A DNA stretch of 64,000 nucleotides from Microbacterium sp. SSM24 (GCF_025989145.1 NZ_JAPDNQ010000001.1:1550001-1614000); one strand, 5' to 3'; positions 8,467 to 17,212 are shown, counted from the stretch's first letter. Program-made: numbers and translations. Notes: generated by a model from the letters alone, not told the origin.

Positions 8467-9203
8467 CCCGGCCGTACATCACGCTGAGCTGCGCGATGTC
8501 GCTCGACGGGTACCTCGACACCGAGGCGCCCCGCCGGCTGGCGATGTCCAACGCCGAGGACTTCGACCGCGTCGACCAGCTGCGCGCCGACAGCGACGCG
8601 ATCATGGTCGGCGCCTCGACGGTGCGACGCGACAACCCGCGCCTGCTCGTGCGCAGTGAACGGCGGCGGATGCTGCGCCGCGCCGCTGGTCGCGCGGAGA
8701 CCCCCGTGAAGGTCACGGTCACGGCGAGCGGCGACCTGTCGCCCGAATCCGCCTTCTTCACGCAGGGCGACGTCGAGAAGATCGTGTACTGCCCTCGCGG
8801 CGATTCCGCGAGGATCAGCCGCGCGCTCGGGTCGGTCGCCACCGTCACCGCCCTCGGCGACCAGGTCACGATGGCGGCCGTCGCCGACGATCTCGCTGAG
8901 CGCGGCATCCGCCGCCTCATGGTCGAAGGCGGCGGGCGCATGCACACGCAGTTCCTCGTGGAGGACGTCGCCGACGAGCTGCAGCTCGTGATCGCCCCGT
9001 TCTTCGTGGGGGAGTCGCAGGCACCGCGCTTCGTCGGCGAGGGTCGCTTCCCGTGGAACGCGTCGAGGCGCGCACGGCTCACCGAGACGCGGCCCATCGC
9101 CGACGTCGTGCTGTTGCGGTACGCGCTCTCGCACCGCTTCGATGCGGAACGCGGTCCGGGCGACGAGCCGCAAGGACCCCCCGACGGTGAACGGCCGGTC
9201 TGA
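8463..9203 (+). CDS. RibD C-terminal/dihydrofolate-reductase-like reductase
   Basis: 246 residues of the RibD reductase/DHFR fold. Visible motifs are MSLDGYL near the N-terminus, the NADPH/substrate segment STVRRDNPRLLVR, and VEGGGRMHTQFL, which includes the family VEGG glycine turn. The cytidine-deaminase half of bifunctional RibD is absent, so this is a stand-alone reductase, possibly acting on a pyrimidine or pterin-type substrate. Next to a PTPS-fold protein gene, a role in reducing a pterin-like ring is plausible but inferred. ATG at 8463 overlaps the previous stop. Confidence 0.85.
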   Translation: MTRPYITLSCAMSLDGYLDTEAPRRLAMSNAEDFDRVDQLRADSDAIMVGASTVRRDNPRLLVRSERRRMLRRAAGRAETPVKVTVTASGDLSPESAFFTQGDVEKIVYCPRGDSARISRALGSVATVTALGDQVTMAAVADDLAERGIRRLMVEGGGRMHTQFLVEDVADELQLVIAPFFVGESQAPRFVGEGRFPWNASRRARLTETRPIADVVLLRYALSHRFDAERGPGDEPQGPPDGERPV

Positions 9204-10827
9204 CCCCGGGTTCGCGGGCGCGCGCGGCTCGCGTCGGGCGGCCGTGCTCACCGCGCTGGCGGTCGCGACGCTGGTGCTGGTCCCCCTCGTGCCCGGTGTG
9301 CTCGGCGGCGAGGGCGCTGCGGCGCTCGCGGGGATCCCGGGGGAGTCGATCGTCGTGGTGCTCGTGCTCCTCCTCGCCGTCCGCAGGCCGCTGCGGATCG
9401 CGGTGGCGCTCGGATTCGGCGTGGTGGTGGTCCTCGCGATCCTGATCGCGGCGCTCGACCTCGCCTTCCGGCTGACGATCGACCGGCCCTTCAACCCGGT
9501 CGACGGCGGCAAGGCGATCGCCGACGGGTACGGTGTCGTCGCCGACGCGATGGGACAGGTCGGCGCGGCCTCGGCCGTCGTCGCCGTCGCGCTGGTGGCC
9601 GTCGCCGTCGTCGCGGGCGTCTCGATGGCGGCGATGAGGGTCGGCGGTGCGGTCGGCGGCGGGCCACGCGGACGGATGCTGGTCGCCGGCATCGCGGCGG
9701 GGTGGATCGTGCTCGCGCTCGCCGGCGCCCGGATCACGCCCGACGTGCCGGTGGCGGCATCCCGCTCCGCTGACGAGCTCGTCACGACGACCGAGCGGGC
9801 CGTCACGAGCGTGCAGGAGCTGCAGGCGTTCGACCGGGCGATCGCGGTCGATCCGCTCGCCGCGAAGCCCGCCGACGAGCTGTTCACGGCGCTGCGCGGC
9901 AAGGACGTCCTCATGGTGTTCGTCGAGGCCTACGGACGCGTCGCGCTCGAGCCGGCCTCGTTCACGGCCCCGGTCGAGCGCGCGCTCTCGGACGGTGGTG
10001 ACGCCCTTGCGGGCGCCGGGTTCTCCGCCCGGAGTGCGTTCCTCACCTCGCCGACGTTCGGAGGGGTCAGCTGGCTCGCGCACTCCACGCTGCAGAGCGG
10101 CGCGTGGGCCGACTCGCCCCTGAAGTACACGCGTCTTCTCGACAGCGACCGCCGCAGCCTCAGCGAGCTGTTCGGTACGGCGGGGTGGCACACGATGTCG
10201 GTCGTTCCGTCGAACGAGCGCCCCTGGGAGGCCGGCCGGGACTTCTACGGTTTCGACACCATGCTCGACGAGCGGAACATGGGCTATCGGGGCCCGCACT
10301 TCGGCTACGCGCACATGCCCGACCAGTTCACGTGGAGCGTGTTCCGCTCCCGTCGCTCCGACATCGACGGCCCGATGATGGCGGAGGTCGACCTGGTGTC
10401 GTCGCACACGCCGTGGACGCCGCTGCCCCAGCTCGTCCCCTGGTCGCAGCTGGGCGACGGACGCGTGTTCGCGGGGCAGGCGGCATCCGGGGAGTCCGCG
10501 TCCGACGTGTGGGGCGACCGCGAACGGGTGCAGAAGCTGTACGGCGAGTCGGTGGCCTATACGCTCGGCGCGACGTTCTCGTACCTCGAGACGTTCGCCC
10601 AGCCCGACCTGGTGCTCGTGCTCGTCGGCGACCACCAGCCGTGGCAGATCGTGAGCGGGGAGGATGCCGGGCACGACGTTCCCGTCACGATCATCGCCCA
10701 GGACCCCGCGGTCTTCGACGCGATCGCCTCCTGGGGCTGGGAGGACGGCGTGCATCCGTCACCCGCCGCCCCGGTGTGGCGCATGGACGCCTTCCGCGAC
10801 CGCTTCGTCGCCGCCTTCAGCGACTGA
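9187..10827 (+). CDS. Membrane-anchored sulfatase/LTA synthase-like phosphotransferase
   Basis: 546 residues. About four or five N-terminal membrane helices (first 150 residues) are followed by an extracellular alkaline-phosphatase-superfamily domain. The first metal-ligand segment reads MVFVEAYGR, a candidate nucleophile region is SPTFGGVSWLAH, and the second metal site is GDHQPW. Relatives include lipoteichoic acid synthases, phosphoethanolamine transferases and sulfatases, so it may transfer a phospho-alcohol from lipid to an envelope acceptor. GTG at 9187 is favoured because AAGGA lies upstream; ATG at 9142 has no binding site. It overlaps the RibD-like gene by 17 nt and ends the operon. 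Confidence 0.8.
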   Translation: MNGRSDPGFAGARGSRRAAVLTALAVATLVLVPLVPGVLGGEGAAALAGIPGESIVVVLVLLLAVRRPLRIAVALGFGVVVVLAILIAALDLAFRLTIDRPFNPVDGGKAIADGYGVVADAMGQVGAASAVVAVALVAVAVVAGVSMAAMRVGGAVGGGPRGRMLVAGIAAGWIVLALAGARITPDVPVAASRSADELVTTTERAVTSVQELQAFDRAIAVDPLAAKPADELFTALRGKDVLMVFVEAYGRVALEPASFTAPVERALSDGGDALAGAGFSARSAFLTSPTFGGVSWLAHSTLQSGAWADSPLKYTRLLDSDRRSLSELFGTAGWHTMSVVPSNERPWEAGRDFYGFDTMLDERNMGYRGPHFGYAHMPDQFTWSVFRSRRSDIDGPMMAEVDLVSSHTPWTPLPQLVPWSQLGDGRVFAGQAASGESASDVWGDRERVQKLYGESVAYTLGATFSYLETFAQPDLVLVLVGDHQPWQIVSGEDAGHDVPVTIIAQDPAVFDAIASWGWEDGVHPSPAAPVWRMDAFRDRFVAAFSD

Positions 10828-10858
10828 CGCCGGTATTGGTCGTGCGGCACCGCTCGGC

Positions 10859-10889
10859 CAGTGCTCGGTCAGTGCTCGGTCAGTGCTCG
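10859..10889. repeat. Tandem 11-bp repeat
   Basis: Two full copies and a 9-nt partial copy of CAGTGCTCGGT sit directly against the left arm of the hairpin at 10888-10945, between convergent genes. No coding potential is visible. Confidence 0.8.
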
Positions 10890-10945
10890 AGTCGCCAAGA
10901 CACGCCGGCCGCGAGTACGCCCATGCGGCGTGTCTTGGCGACTCG
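10888..10945. repeat. Perfect 20-bp inverted repeat, 18-nt loop
   Basis: Arms 10888-10907 and 10926-10945 are exact reverse complements; the core reads AGTCGCCAAGACACGCCG. No T-tract follows on either strand. It lies between the convergent ends of the sulfatase-like gene and purU, so it could terminate both. It also fits the architecture of other long intergenic hairpins in this window. Confidence 0.9.
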
Positions 10946-10967
10946 ATTTCAGGGGGCGGGCCGCGCG

Positions 10968-11846
10968 TCAGAACACGATCGTGTGGTTGCCGTGGCGGAT
11001 GACGCGGTCCTGCGCGTGCCACAGCACCGCGCGGGAGAGCACCTGACGCTCGACGTCCGAGCCGCGGCGTACGAGCTCCTCGACACTGTCGCCGTGGGTC
11101 ACGCGCACGGTGTCCTGCTCGATGATCGGGCCCTCGTCGAGATCGTCGGTGACGTAGTGCGAGGTCGCGCCGATGAGCTTCACACCCCGCTCCTTCGCCT
11201 TCTTGTACGGCTCGGCGCCGATGAAGGCGGGCAGGAACGAGTGGTGGATGTTGATGACGGGCACCCCCACCTGCTCGAGGAAGTCCGCCGAGAGGATCTG
11301 CATGTAGCGCGCGAGCACGATGAAGTCGACGTTGCCGGCGAGGAGCTTCACGATCTCGGCTTCGGACGCGGACTTGTCCGGCCCCGCGACCGACGGCACG
11401 TGGAAGAACGGCACCCCGAACGAGCGCACGTCGTCGGCCGCGGTGGTGTGGTTCGAGATCACCATCGGGATCGTGACCGGCAGGTCGCCGCGGCGGTGAC
11501 GCCACAGCAGGTCGAGCAGACAGTGGTCCTGCTTCGACGCCAGGATCGCCATGCGCTTCGGCACGGACTGGTCCGTGATCGACCACTGCAGATCGAAACC
11601 GTCGCCGAGCGTGCGGGCGAGGTCGGCCTCGATCTCGGGGAGCGCCGCCGTCAGGCCCGCACGATGGAACACGACACGCTGGAAGTACGCGCCGCCGATC
11701 GGATCGTCGGAGTACTGGTCGAACGCCACGATGTTGCCGTCGTTGCGCGTGATGAGGGCCGACACCGCCGCCACGATCCCGGGCCGGTCGCTGCCGTGGA
11801 CGATCAGGCAGGCGTGGTCGGCGGAGAGGTGCGGGGAAGCGGCCAT
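10968..11846 (-). CDS. purU: Formyltetrahydrofolate deformylase
   Basis: 292 residues. PurU hydrolyses 10-formyl-THF to formate and THF, balancing one-carbon units and supplying formate to PurT where present. The N-terminal ACT domain (about residues 8-85, with GSDRPGIVAAVSAL) is followed by a formyltransferase catalytic domain. Signature residues are visible in ISNH, NIHHSFLPAF and the GATSHYVTDDLDEGPII loop with its catalytic Asp. Length matches the family. ATG at 11846 has CAGAAT exactly 6 nt upstream, so it is probably leaderless. It converges on the sulfatase gene across the perfect hairpin. Confidence 0.95.
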   Translation of the reverse strand: MAASPHLSADHACLIVHGSDRPGIVAAVSALITRNDGNIVAFDQYSDDPIGGAYFQRVVFHRAGLTAALPEIEADLARTLGDGFDLQWSITDQSVPKRMAILASKQDHCLLDLLWRHRRGDLPVTIPMVISNHTTAADDVRSFGVPFFHVPSVAGPDKSASEAEIVKLLAGNVDFIVLARYMQILSADFLEQVGVPVINIHHSFLPAFIGAEPYKKAKERGVKLIGATSHYVTDDLDEGPIIEQDTVRVTHGDSVEELVRRGSDVERQVLSRAVLWHAQDRVIRHGNHTIVF

Positions 11847-11852
11847 GCGTCG

Positions 11853-11858
11853 ATTCTG
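11853..11858 (-). promoter_or_regulatory. -10-like hexamer for leaderless purU
   Basis: On the minus strand CAGAAT ends 6 nt before the purU ATG at 11846, the same spacing seen at other genes here. Confidence 0.45.
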
Positions 11859-11880
11859 CCCTGTCCGCGGCATCCGCCCG

Positions 11881-13494
11881 CTACCGCACCCCGCGCATGA
11901 GCTTCAGTACCGGCTTCACGAACAGCAGCATCGCCGCACCCACGGCGATCGCGATGAGGCCCAGAGAGAGGAAGTAGGGGACCTCGCCCTGCGGGTCGTT
12001 CTCGGGGTCGTAGAACCCGGCGAGCCAGCCCGCGATCGACGTGCCGAGCGCGACCGAAAGGAAGAACAGCGCCACCATCTGCGTGTGGAATCGCGCCGGC
12101 GCGAGCTTCGTCGTCACCGACAGTCCGATCGGCGACAGGAGCAGCTCGGCGATCGTGAAGACGAAAAGGATGCCGACGATCGCGATGAAGGGCGTCGAGT
12201 TGGGCGCTCCGCCTGCGAACGGGAGGAAGAGCAGGAAGGCGATGCCCATGATGATCGACGCGAGACCGAACTTCACCGGCGTCGACGGCTGCCGGGTGCC
12301 GAGCTTCGTCCACAGGGCCGCGAACACGCCCGACAGGATGATGATGAAGACCGGGTTGATCGACTGCACCACCGGAATGGGGAGCTCCAACCCGAAGACG
12401 TGGCGGTCCAGCTGCTTGTCGGAGTAGATCGTCAGCACGGTGAACTGCTGCTGGTAGAGCGACCAGAAGGCGACGCTCACGAGGAACAGCGGGATGAACC
12501 CGAACACCCGTGACCGCTCGACGGCGGTGATCGCGCGAGAGGTCAGGATGATGACGAAGTAGCCCACCGCCGCGAGCACGGTGATGACGATGACGACCTG
12601 GGCGAGGTTGTCGGCCCGGATCACCTGGACCAGCACCAGGACCGCGAGCACGACGACCGCTCCGACGGCGATTCCGATCCACAGCCCGTACCGGTTCCGG
12701 GGCAGCGGATTGGCGATCACGCGAGCCTCGGCGGGGAGCCCGCGCCGCCCGAACGAATACTGCACGAGACCGATCGCCATGCCGATGGCGGCGAGAAGGA
12801 ACCCGGCGTGGAACCCCCACGTCGCCTGCGCCCACCCGGTCAGGATCGGCCCGAGGAACGCACCCAGGTTGATGCCGAGATAGAAGAGCGAGAAGCCCGC
12901 GTCACGCCGCACATCCTCCGGCGCGTAGAGGGTTCCGACGACGGCCGTCGCGTTCGCCTTGAGCCCGCCCGACCCGAAGGCGACGAGGATGAGACCGAAC
13001 CCGAGGCCCCAGTATCCCGGCAGCAGCGCGAGCGCGATGTGGCCGGCCATGATGACGATCGCGCTGTAGAACAGCACCCGCTCGGATCCGAGCACGCGGT
13101 CCGCGAGCCATGCGCCGACGATCGTCGAGAGGTAGACGGTGCCCCCGTAGGCGCCGACGATGCCGGCGGCCACGGCCTCCGGCATCCCGAGACCGCCCTG
13201 CGTGACGGAGAAGTACATGTAGAGCAGCAGGATCCCCTGCATGCCGTAGAAGCTGAACCGCTCCCACATCTCGACGAAGAAGACATGAGCGAGCGCCCAC
13301 GGCTGCCCGAAGAACCTGGTGTCGTGGTCGCCGCCTTCACTGGATGCGGCGGTCGCGGCGGCATCCGATCCGCTCGCCTCGGCGGCCGTGGCCGCCCTGC
13401 CGCCCCGGCGGGTCGTGGCATCGGCTGCCGCGGTGGCACCGTCGGGCGGGCCGACCGGAATCTGCTCGGCCTCGTGATCGTCGCGCTGATCCAT
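11881..13494 (-). CDS. POT-family proton-dependent peptide transporter
   Basis: 537 residues with about 14 membrane helices, an oligopeptide:H+ symporter of the POT/PTR family. The family motif ExWERFSFYG is clear in the first helix (FFVEMWERFSFYGMQG); a GSGGLKANATA segment and the DAGFSLFYLGINLGA helix are also POT-like. A Gly/Ala/Thr-rich cytosolic N-terminal tail of about 75 residues precedes the first helix. GGGAGCGGGC ahead of the ATG at 13494 can serve as binding site, and a TAGCCT about 27 nt upstream suggests a short leader. Confidence 0.93.
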   Translation of the reverse strand: MDQRDDHEAEQIPVGPPDGATAAADATTRRGGRAATAAEASGSDAAATAASSEGGDHDTRFFGQPWALAHVFFVEMWERFSFYGMQGILLLYMYFSVTQGGLGMPEAVAAGIVGAYGGTVYLSTIVGAWLADRVLGSERVLFYSAIVIMAGHIALALLPGYWGLGFGLILVAFGSGGLKANATAVVGTLYAPEDVRRDAGFSLFYLGINLGAFLGPILTGWAQATWGFHAGFLLAAIGMAIGLVQYSFGRRGLPAEARVIANPLPRNRYGLWIGIAVGAVVVLAVLVLVQVIRADNLAQVVIVITVLAAVGYFVIILTSRAITAVERSRVFGFIPLFLVSVAFWSLYQQQFTVLTIYSDKQLDRHVFGLELPIPVVQSINPVFIIILSGVFAALWTKLGTRQPSTPVKFGLASIIMGIAFLLFLPFAGGAPNSTPFIAIVGILFVFTIAELLLSPIGLSVTTKLAPARFHTQMVALFFLSVALGTSIAGWLAGFYDPENDPQGEVPYFLSLGLIAIAVGAAMLLFVKPVLKLMRGVR

Positions 13495-13579
13495 GCCCGC
13501 TCCCGTCGCCGCCGTGGATGAGGTCAGGCTAGCGATGGGGATGCTGCACGCGGTAGCCCCGGCCCGCGAGACGGGCGTC

Positions 13580-15022
13580 TCACTCCGGAAGTGACGGATG
13601 CCGCTCCTCGGCCGAGTGCCGACGGGGGATGAACAGCGCCACGACGAGGGCCACGACGGCGGCGGCACCGCCGAGCACGAACGACAGCTGGAACGCGGTG
13701 GACGTCGGCACCGGCATCCCTCCGGCGTCGATCGTGTAGGTCGCGAGGACGGCGCCGATCACGGCGGCCGCGGTGCTCGTGCCGAGGGAGCGGAAGAGGG
13801 CGTTGAGGCCGTTCGAGGCGCCCGTCTCGGACTGCGGCACGGAGCGCATGATGAGCATCGGCATGGCGGCGTAGCCGAACCCGATGCCGGCGCCGATGAG
13901 GAAGTTCGCCACGACGAGCTGCCACACCTCGCTCGAGAACAACAGCGTGAACCCATACGCGAAGATCAGCGAGATCGCACCCATCACGAGCAGCAGCTTC
14001 GGCCCGAAGGCGCGGGCGAGCCGCCCCGAGAACGGGGACAGCACCATCATCACGACGCCCGCCGGCATGACCACGAAGCTGGCCGCCAGTAGCGAGAGCC
14101 CGAAGCCTCCCGTCGCGACCGGCAGCTCGAGCATCTGCGGATACACGACGTTCGACGCGAAGAGGGAGAACCCCATCGCGATCGAGGCGATGTTCGTGAG
14201 CAGCACCGGCCGCCGCGCCGCGACGCGCAGGTCGAGCAGGGGCTCGGCGATCCGCAGCTCGTACCAGCCCCACACCAGCAACACCACGACGCCGCCGACC
14301 CCCAGCGCCAGCGTGGGCGGAGCGGTCCAGCCCCACGCGTTGCCGCGCGAGACCGCGAGCAGGATGCCGAGCAGGCCGACGCTCAGCCCCGCCGCTCCGA
14401 CGTAGTCGAATCGGCCGGCGGTGCGCAGCACGCTCACCGGCACGATCCACAGCACGAGCCCGAAGACCACGACCCCGAGCCCCGCGGCCACCCAGAAGAG
14501 CAGGTGCCAGTCGGCGCGCTCGGTGATCAGCGCGCTGATCGGCAGGCCGAGTGCGCCGCCCACGCCCAGCGTCGCGCTGATGAGCGCGATGGCGGTGTCG
14601 ACCCGGTTCTCGTGCAGCACGTCGCGCAGGATCGAGATCCCGAGCGGCACCACGCCCACCACGGCACCCTGGAGCGTGCGTCCGACGATGATCCCCACGA
14701 TGCCGGGGGACAGCGCCGCGATGACCGACCCCAGCACCAGCACGGCGAGCAGCACGAGCACGATGCGCCGCTTGCCGTACATGTCGCCGAGGCGTCCCGA
14801 GATCGGCGTGACGATGGCCGCGGCGAGCAGGGTCGAGGTCACGACCCACGCGGTGTCCTCGCGGCTCGCGTCGAGGAGCTCGGGCAGCTTCGACTGGATC
14901 GGGACGACCAGCGTGAACATGAACGACGACGCCAGGCCCGCGATCGCCAGCACCGCGACGATCGCGCCCTGACGGGGCATCCGGGTGAGTCGTCTTCTCG
15001 CGTCCTCGTCCGGTCTGCCCAT
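13580..15022 (-). CDS. Major facilitator superfamily exporter (DHA2-like)
   Basis: 480 residues with 12-14 predicted helices. The loop between helices 2 and 3 carries the MFS motif GRLGDMYGKRR, and helix 5 has a motif-C-like glycine pattern (LGVGGALGLPISALI), both usual for drug:H+ antiporters. The substrate is unknown. No regulator gene is adjacent. ATG at 15022 with TAGCCT 6 nt upstream indicates a leaderless transcript. Confidence 0.9.
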   Translation of the reverse strand: MGRPDEDARRRLTRMPRQGAIVAVLAIAGLASSFMFTLVVPIQSKLPELLDASREDTAWVVTSTLLAAAIVTPISGRLGDMYGKRRIVLVLLAVLVLGSVIAALSPGIVGIIVGRTLQGAVVGVVPLGISILRDVLHENRVDTAIALISATLGVGGALGLPISALITERADWHLLFWVAAGLGVVVFGLVLWIVPVSVLRTAGRFDYVGAAGLSVGLLGILLAVSRGNAWGWTAPPTLALGVGGVVVLLVWGWYELRIAEPLLDLRVAARRPVLLTNIASIAMGFSLFASNVVYPQMLELPVATGGFGLSLLAASFVVMPAGVVMMVLSPFSGRLARAFGPKLLLVMGAISLIFAYGFTLLFSSEVWQLVVANFLIGAGIGFGYAAMPMLIMRSVPQSETGASNGLNALFRSLGTSTAAAVIGAVLATYTIDAGGMPVPTSTAFQLSFVLGGAAAVVALVVALFIPRRHSAEERHPSLPE

Positions 15023-15028
15023 CGGACA

Positions 15029-15034
15029 AGGCTA
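15029..15034 (-). promoter_or_regulatory. -10-like hexamer for the MFS exporter gene
   Basis: Minus-strand TAGCCT, exactly 6 nt before the ATG at 15022. Confidence 0.5.
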
Positions 15035-15079
15035 TCCGCGTGCGGGGCGACGGGCTCCGCGTCCGCCCGTGCCGAGTGC

Positions 15080-15085
15080 CACACT
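15080..15085 (+). promoter_or_regulatory. Possible -10 hexamer for the GNAT gene
   Basis: CACACT lies 6 nt before the ATG at 15092. It is a weaker match to TANNNT than others but has the same spacing. Confidence 0.3.
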
Positions 15086-15091
15086 GGACGC

Positions 15092-15808
15092 ATGGCCGAG
15101 ACCGAAACGCCGCCGGGCATCGACATCCGCCCGCTCGACACCGTCGAGGAGGTCCACCGGGCCTCGCGAGTCCTCGCCGACGTGTGGGGCGGCGACACCG
15201 GAGGCATGCCGCCGAACCTGCTGCGCGCCCTGGCGCACTCCGGCAACTACGCGGTCGGCCTGTATGACGGGGATCGCATGGTGGGAGCATCCGTCGCGTT
15301 CTTCTCTGCCCCTGCGGCGCGCTCGATGCACAGCCACATCACCGGGGTGCTGCCCGATCTGCAGAGCCGGGGCCTCGGACGCGTGCTCAAGCAGCACCAG
15401 CGTGAATGGGCGCTCGCGCGCGACGTCGGGCACATCACGTGGACCTTCGACCCGCTCGTCGCCCGCAACGCCCACTTCAACCTGCGCACACTCGGAACGC
15501 GCGTCACCGAATACCTCGTCAACCATTACGGCCCGATGGACGACGGCATCAACCGCGGCGACGAGACCGACCGCATCATGGTGTCGTGGGCGCTCGCCGC
15601 GCCCCCCGTGCCCACTCCCGGCGCGGAGCAGGTGGTGGCGTCGGTCGCGGTGCCCCACGACATCGAGACCCTGCGCCGGGAGACCCCGGTGGATGCCGCG
15701 GTCTGGCGTGCGCGCGTGCGCGACGACATCCTCGCCCGGCTTGCCGAGGGCCTCGTCATCGGGGGCTTCGACGACGAGCGCGGCTACCTCTTCGTGCGCC
15801 CGGCCTGA
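15092..15808 (+). CDS. GNAT-superfamily acetyltransferase-like protein (COG3375 type)
   Basis: 238 residues with an N-terminal GNAT fold: a VGASVAFFSAP central strand and the acetyl-CoA pyrophosphate loop QSRGLGRVLKQHQ (Q/RxxGxG/A). The following segment (HITWTFDPLVARNAHFN) and the C-terminal half match the larger 'predicted GNAT' group of unknown substrate. It diverges from the MFS exporter gene. Confidence 0.85.
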   Translation: MAETETPPGIDIRPLDTVEEVHRASRVLADVWGGDTGGMPPNLLRALAHSGNYAVGLYDGDRMVGASVAFFSAPAARSMHSHITGVLPDLQSRGLGRVLKQHQREWALARDVGHITWTFDPLVARNAHFNLRTLGTRVTEYLVNHYGPMDDGINRGDETDRIMVSWALAAPPVPTPGAEQVVASVAVPHDIETLRRETPVDAAVWRARVRDDILARLAEGLVIGGFDDERGYLFVRPA

Positions 15809-15828
15809 GCCTCGTCCCCGTCGCGAAG

Positions 15829-15894
15829 GGAGGAGATGTCGCGAAAGGAGGACCGTTCCGGCAGGAATCCTCCTCCGCTCGTCACTTCTCCTCC
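15829..15894. repeat. Imperfect 24-bp inverted repeat, 18-nt loop
   Basis: Arms 15829-15852 and 15871-15894 pair at about 19 of 24 positions; the outer and inner GGAGGA blocks pair perfectly. It sits just after the GNAT stop and before the cyclase-family gene. No T-tract follows. Confidence 0.7.
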
Positions 15895-15917
15895 GCTCAT
15901 CGCGGGCCGGACATCCC

Positions 15918-15923
15918 TAGGCT
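15918..15923 (+). promoter_or_regulatory. -10-like hexamer for the cyclase-family gene
   Basis: TAGGCT ends 6 nt before the ATG at 15930, implying a leaderless transcript. Confidence 0.5.
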
Positions 15924-15929
15924 CGCGTC

Positions 15930-16847
15930 ATGCCCGACTACCGCGCCCACTTCGACTTCGACATCCGCTTCGCCAACGGCGGAGACCTCTCCGGCACCGG
16001 CTTCCGCCTCGACCTGCCTGGCCGCGATCTGCCGGAGGCCGAGATCGGCCGGCTGCTCGTGCAGCACCTCGGGCTCGCGCTGGTCGACGAGGTCGATCTG
16101 CGCGGGCTGCGGATCGTCGAGGAGCCGCACCGCGGCAGCCGCGGGGTGGCGGCCGCGCCCGGCGTCGCCGCGAGCACCCGCATCGTCGACCTCAGCCATC
16201 CGATCCGCGCCGGGCTCGTGACCTACCCCGGGCTGCCCGTGCCGAGCATCGCACCGCACCTGACGCGCGAGGACTCGCGGGCCAAGTACGCGCCGGGCAC
16301 CGAGTTCGCGATGGACATCCTCACGATGATCGGCAACACCGGCACCTACCTCGACAGCCCGTTCCACCGCTACGCGGAAGGCTCCGACCTCGCCGGCCTG
16401 GAGCTGTCGTCGCTGGTCGGTCTGCGCGCCGAGGTGTTCCATCTCGAGGATGCCTGGACGCCGGAACGTCGCGGCATCCGTCCCGAGACCCTCGCCGATC
16501 GCGACGTGCGGGGCGCGGCGGTGCTGCTCCACACCGGCTGGGACCGGTGGTTCGGCCGGCCGGAGTACGGCTCCGGCGCGCCGTTCCTCACCGGCGAGGG
16601 AGCGCAGTGGCTCATCGACGCCGGTGCGACGCTCGTCGGCATCGACTCGCTCAACATCGACGACACCGAATCAGGGGGTGAGCGCCCGGCGCACACCCTG
16701 CTGCTCGGCGCGGGCGTGCACGTCGTCGAGCACCTGACGAACCTGGGCGAGCTGCCGCCGCGCGGCGCCCGGTTCACGGCCGCTCCTCCGGCCGTCGAGG
16801 GGTTCGGGACCTTCCCGGTGCGCGCGTTCGCCGAAGTCCTCGACTGA
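15930..16847 (+). CDS. Cyclase/kynurenine formamidase-like metal hydrolase with extra N-terminal domain
   Basis: 305 residues. From about residue 80 it matches the cyclase/KynB family of metal-dependent hydrolases (IVDLSHPI start, GIDSLNID and HVVEHLTNL near the end). The family metal motif HxGTHxDxPxH reads NTGTYLDSPFH here, so the first and second His are Asn and Tyr while Asp and the last His remain. The metal site may be changed or lost. The first 70 residues form an additional small domain (LVQHLGLALVDEVDL) not usual for the family. The substrate is unknown. Confidence 0.8.
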   Translation: MPDYRAHFDFDIRFANGGDLSGTGFRLDLPGRDLPEAEIGRLLVQHLGLALVDEVDLRGLRIVEEPHRGSRGVAAAPGVAASTRIVDLSHPIRAGLVTYPGLPVPSIAPHLTREDSRAKYAPGTEFAMDILTMIGNTGTYLDSPFHRYAEGSDLAGLELSSLVGLRAEVFHLEDAWTPERRGIRPETLADRDVRGAAVLLHTGWDRWFGRPEYGSGAPFLTGEGAQWLIDAGATLVGIDSLNIDDTESGGERPAHTLLLGAGVHVVEHLTNLGELPPRGARFTAAPPAVEGFGTFPVRAFAEVLD

Positions 16848-16858
16848 GCCGGCCGCGC

Positions 16859-16958
16859 GGCGCATAACTCCTGCAGATCTCCATCGCTCGCGGGTCGCGT
16901 GCCCGGAATCACGGCATTCTCGCCCGCCGCGCTCGCCGAAGTGCAGGAGTTATGCGCC
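16859..16958. repeat. Perfect 17-bp inverted repeat around a 66-nt loop
   Basis: Arms 16859-16875 (core GCATAACTCCTGCA) and 16942-16958 are exact reverse complements. The arm core contains TGCAGGAG, which also appears in the outer arms of hairpins near 23.6 and 31.7 kb. The rest of the 16848-17041 gap shows no gene. Confidence 0.85.
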
Positions 16959-17041
16959 CGGGGGACTGAAGCCGACGGCTCGAGGTATCTGGCGCGGGCC
17001 GCGGTGCTCCTCTCTTGCAACACGCACGCGAGGGGACGACC

Positions 17042-17212
17042 ATGCACGAGCACATCGAGATCCTGATGGCCGCACTGGCCGGCGCGCTGCACCGCGACCG
17101 CCGCCGGCCGGGGCGCACGCACGGACCGCGACGGTCCCGCGGCACGTACGTGCCGGTCCTGCCGGAGCTTCGGGCGGCGCGGCCGCTGCCCGTCCTGCGC
17201 GTGGCCCACTGA
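17042..17212 (+). CDS. Possible small Arg-rich protein
   Basis: A 56-codon reading frame beginning MHEHIEILMAALAGALHRD, with GAGGGG 6 nt before its ATG. The second half is arginine/proline rich (RRRPGRTHGPRRSRG). I do not recognise it. The good binding site supports translation, but the high-GC background makes chance frames common, so this is tentative. Confidence 0.35.
   Translation: MHEHIEILMAALAGALHRDRRRPGRTHGPRRSRGTYVPVLPELRAARPLPVLRVAH

Noticed and set aside
9142..9186. ATG at 9142 as start of the sulfatase-like gene
   Set aside because: No binding site precedes it and the added residues are not hydrophobic or conserved-looking; GTG 9187 has AAGGA upstream.
9901..9960. Loss of the catalytic nucleophile in the sulfatase-like protein (VEAYGR instead of VESYGR)
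   Set aside because: By comparison with LtaS the Glu here is a metal ligand and the nucleophile lies later, near SPTFGGVSW, so inactivity cannot be claimed.
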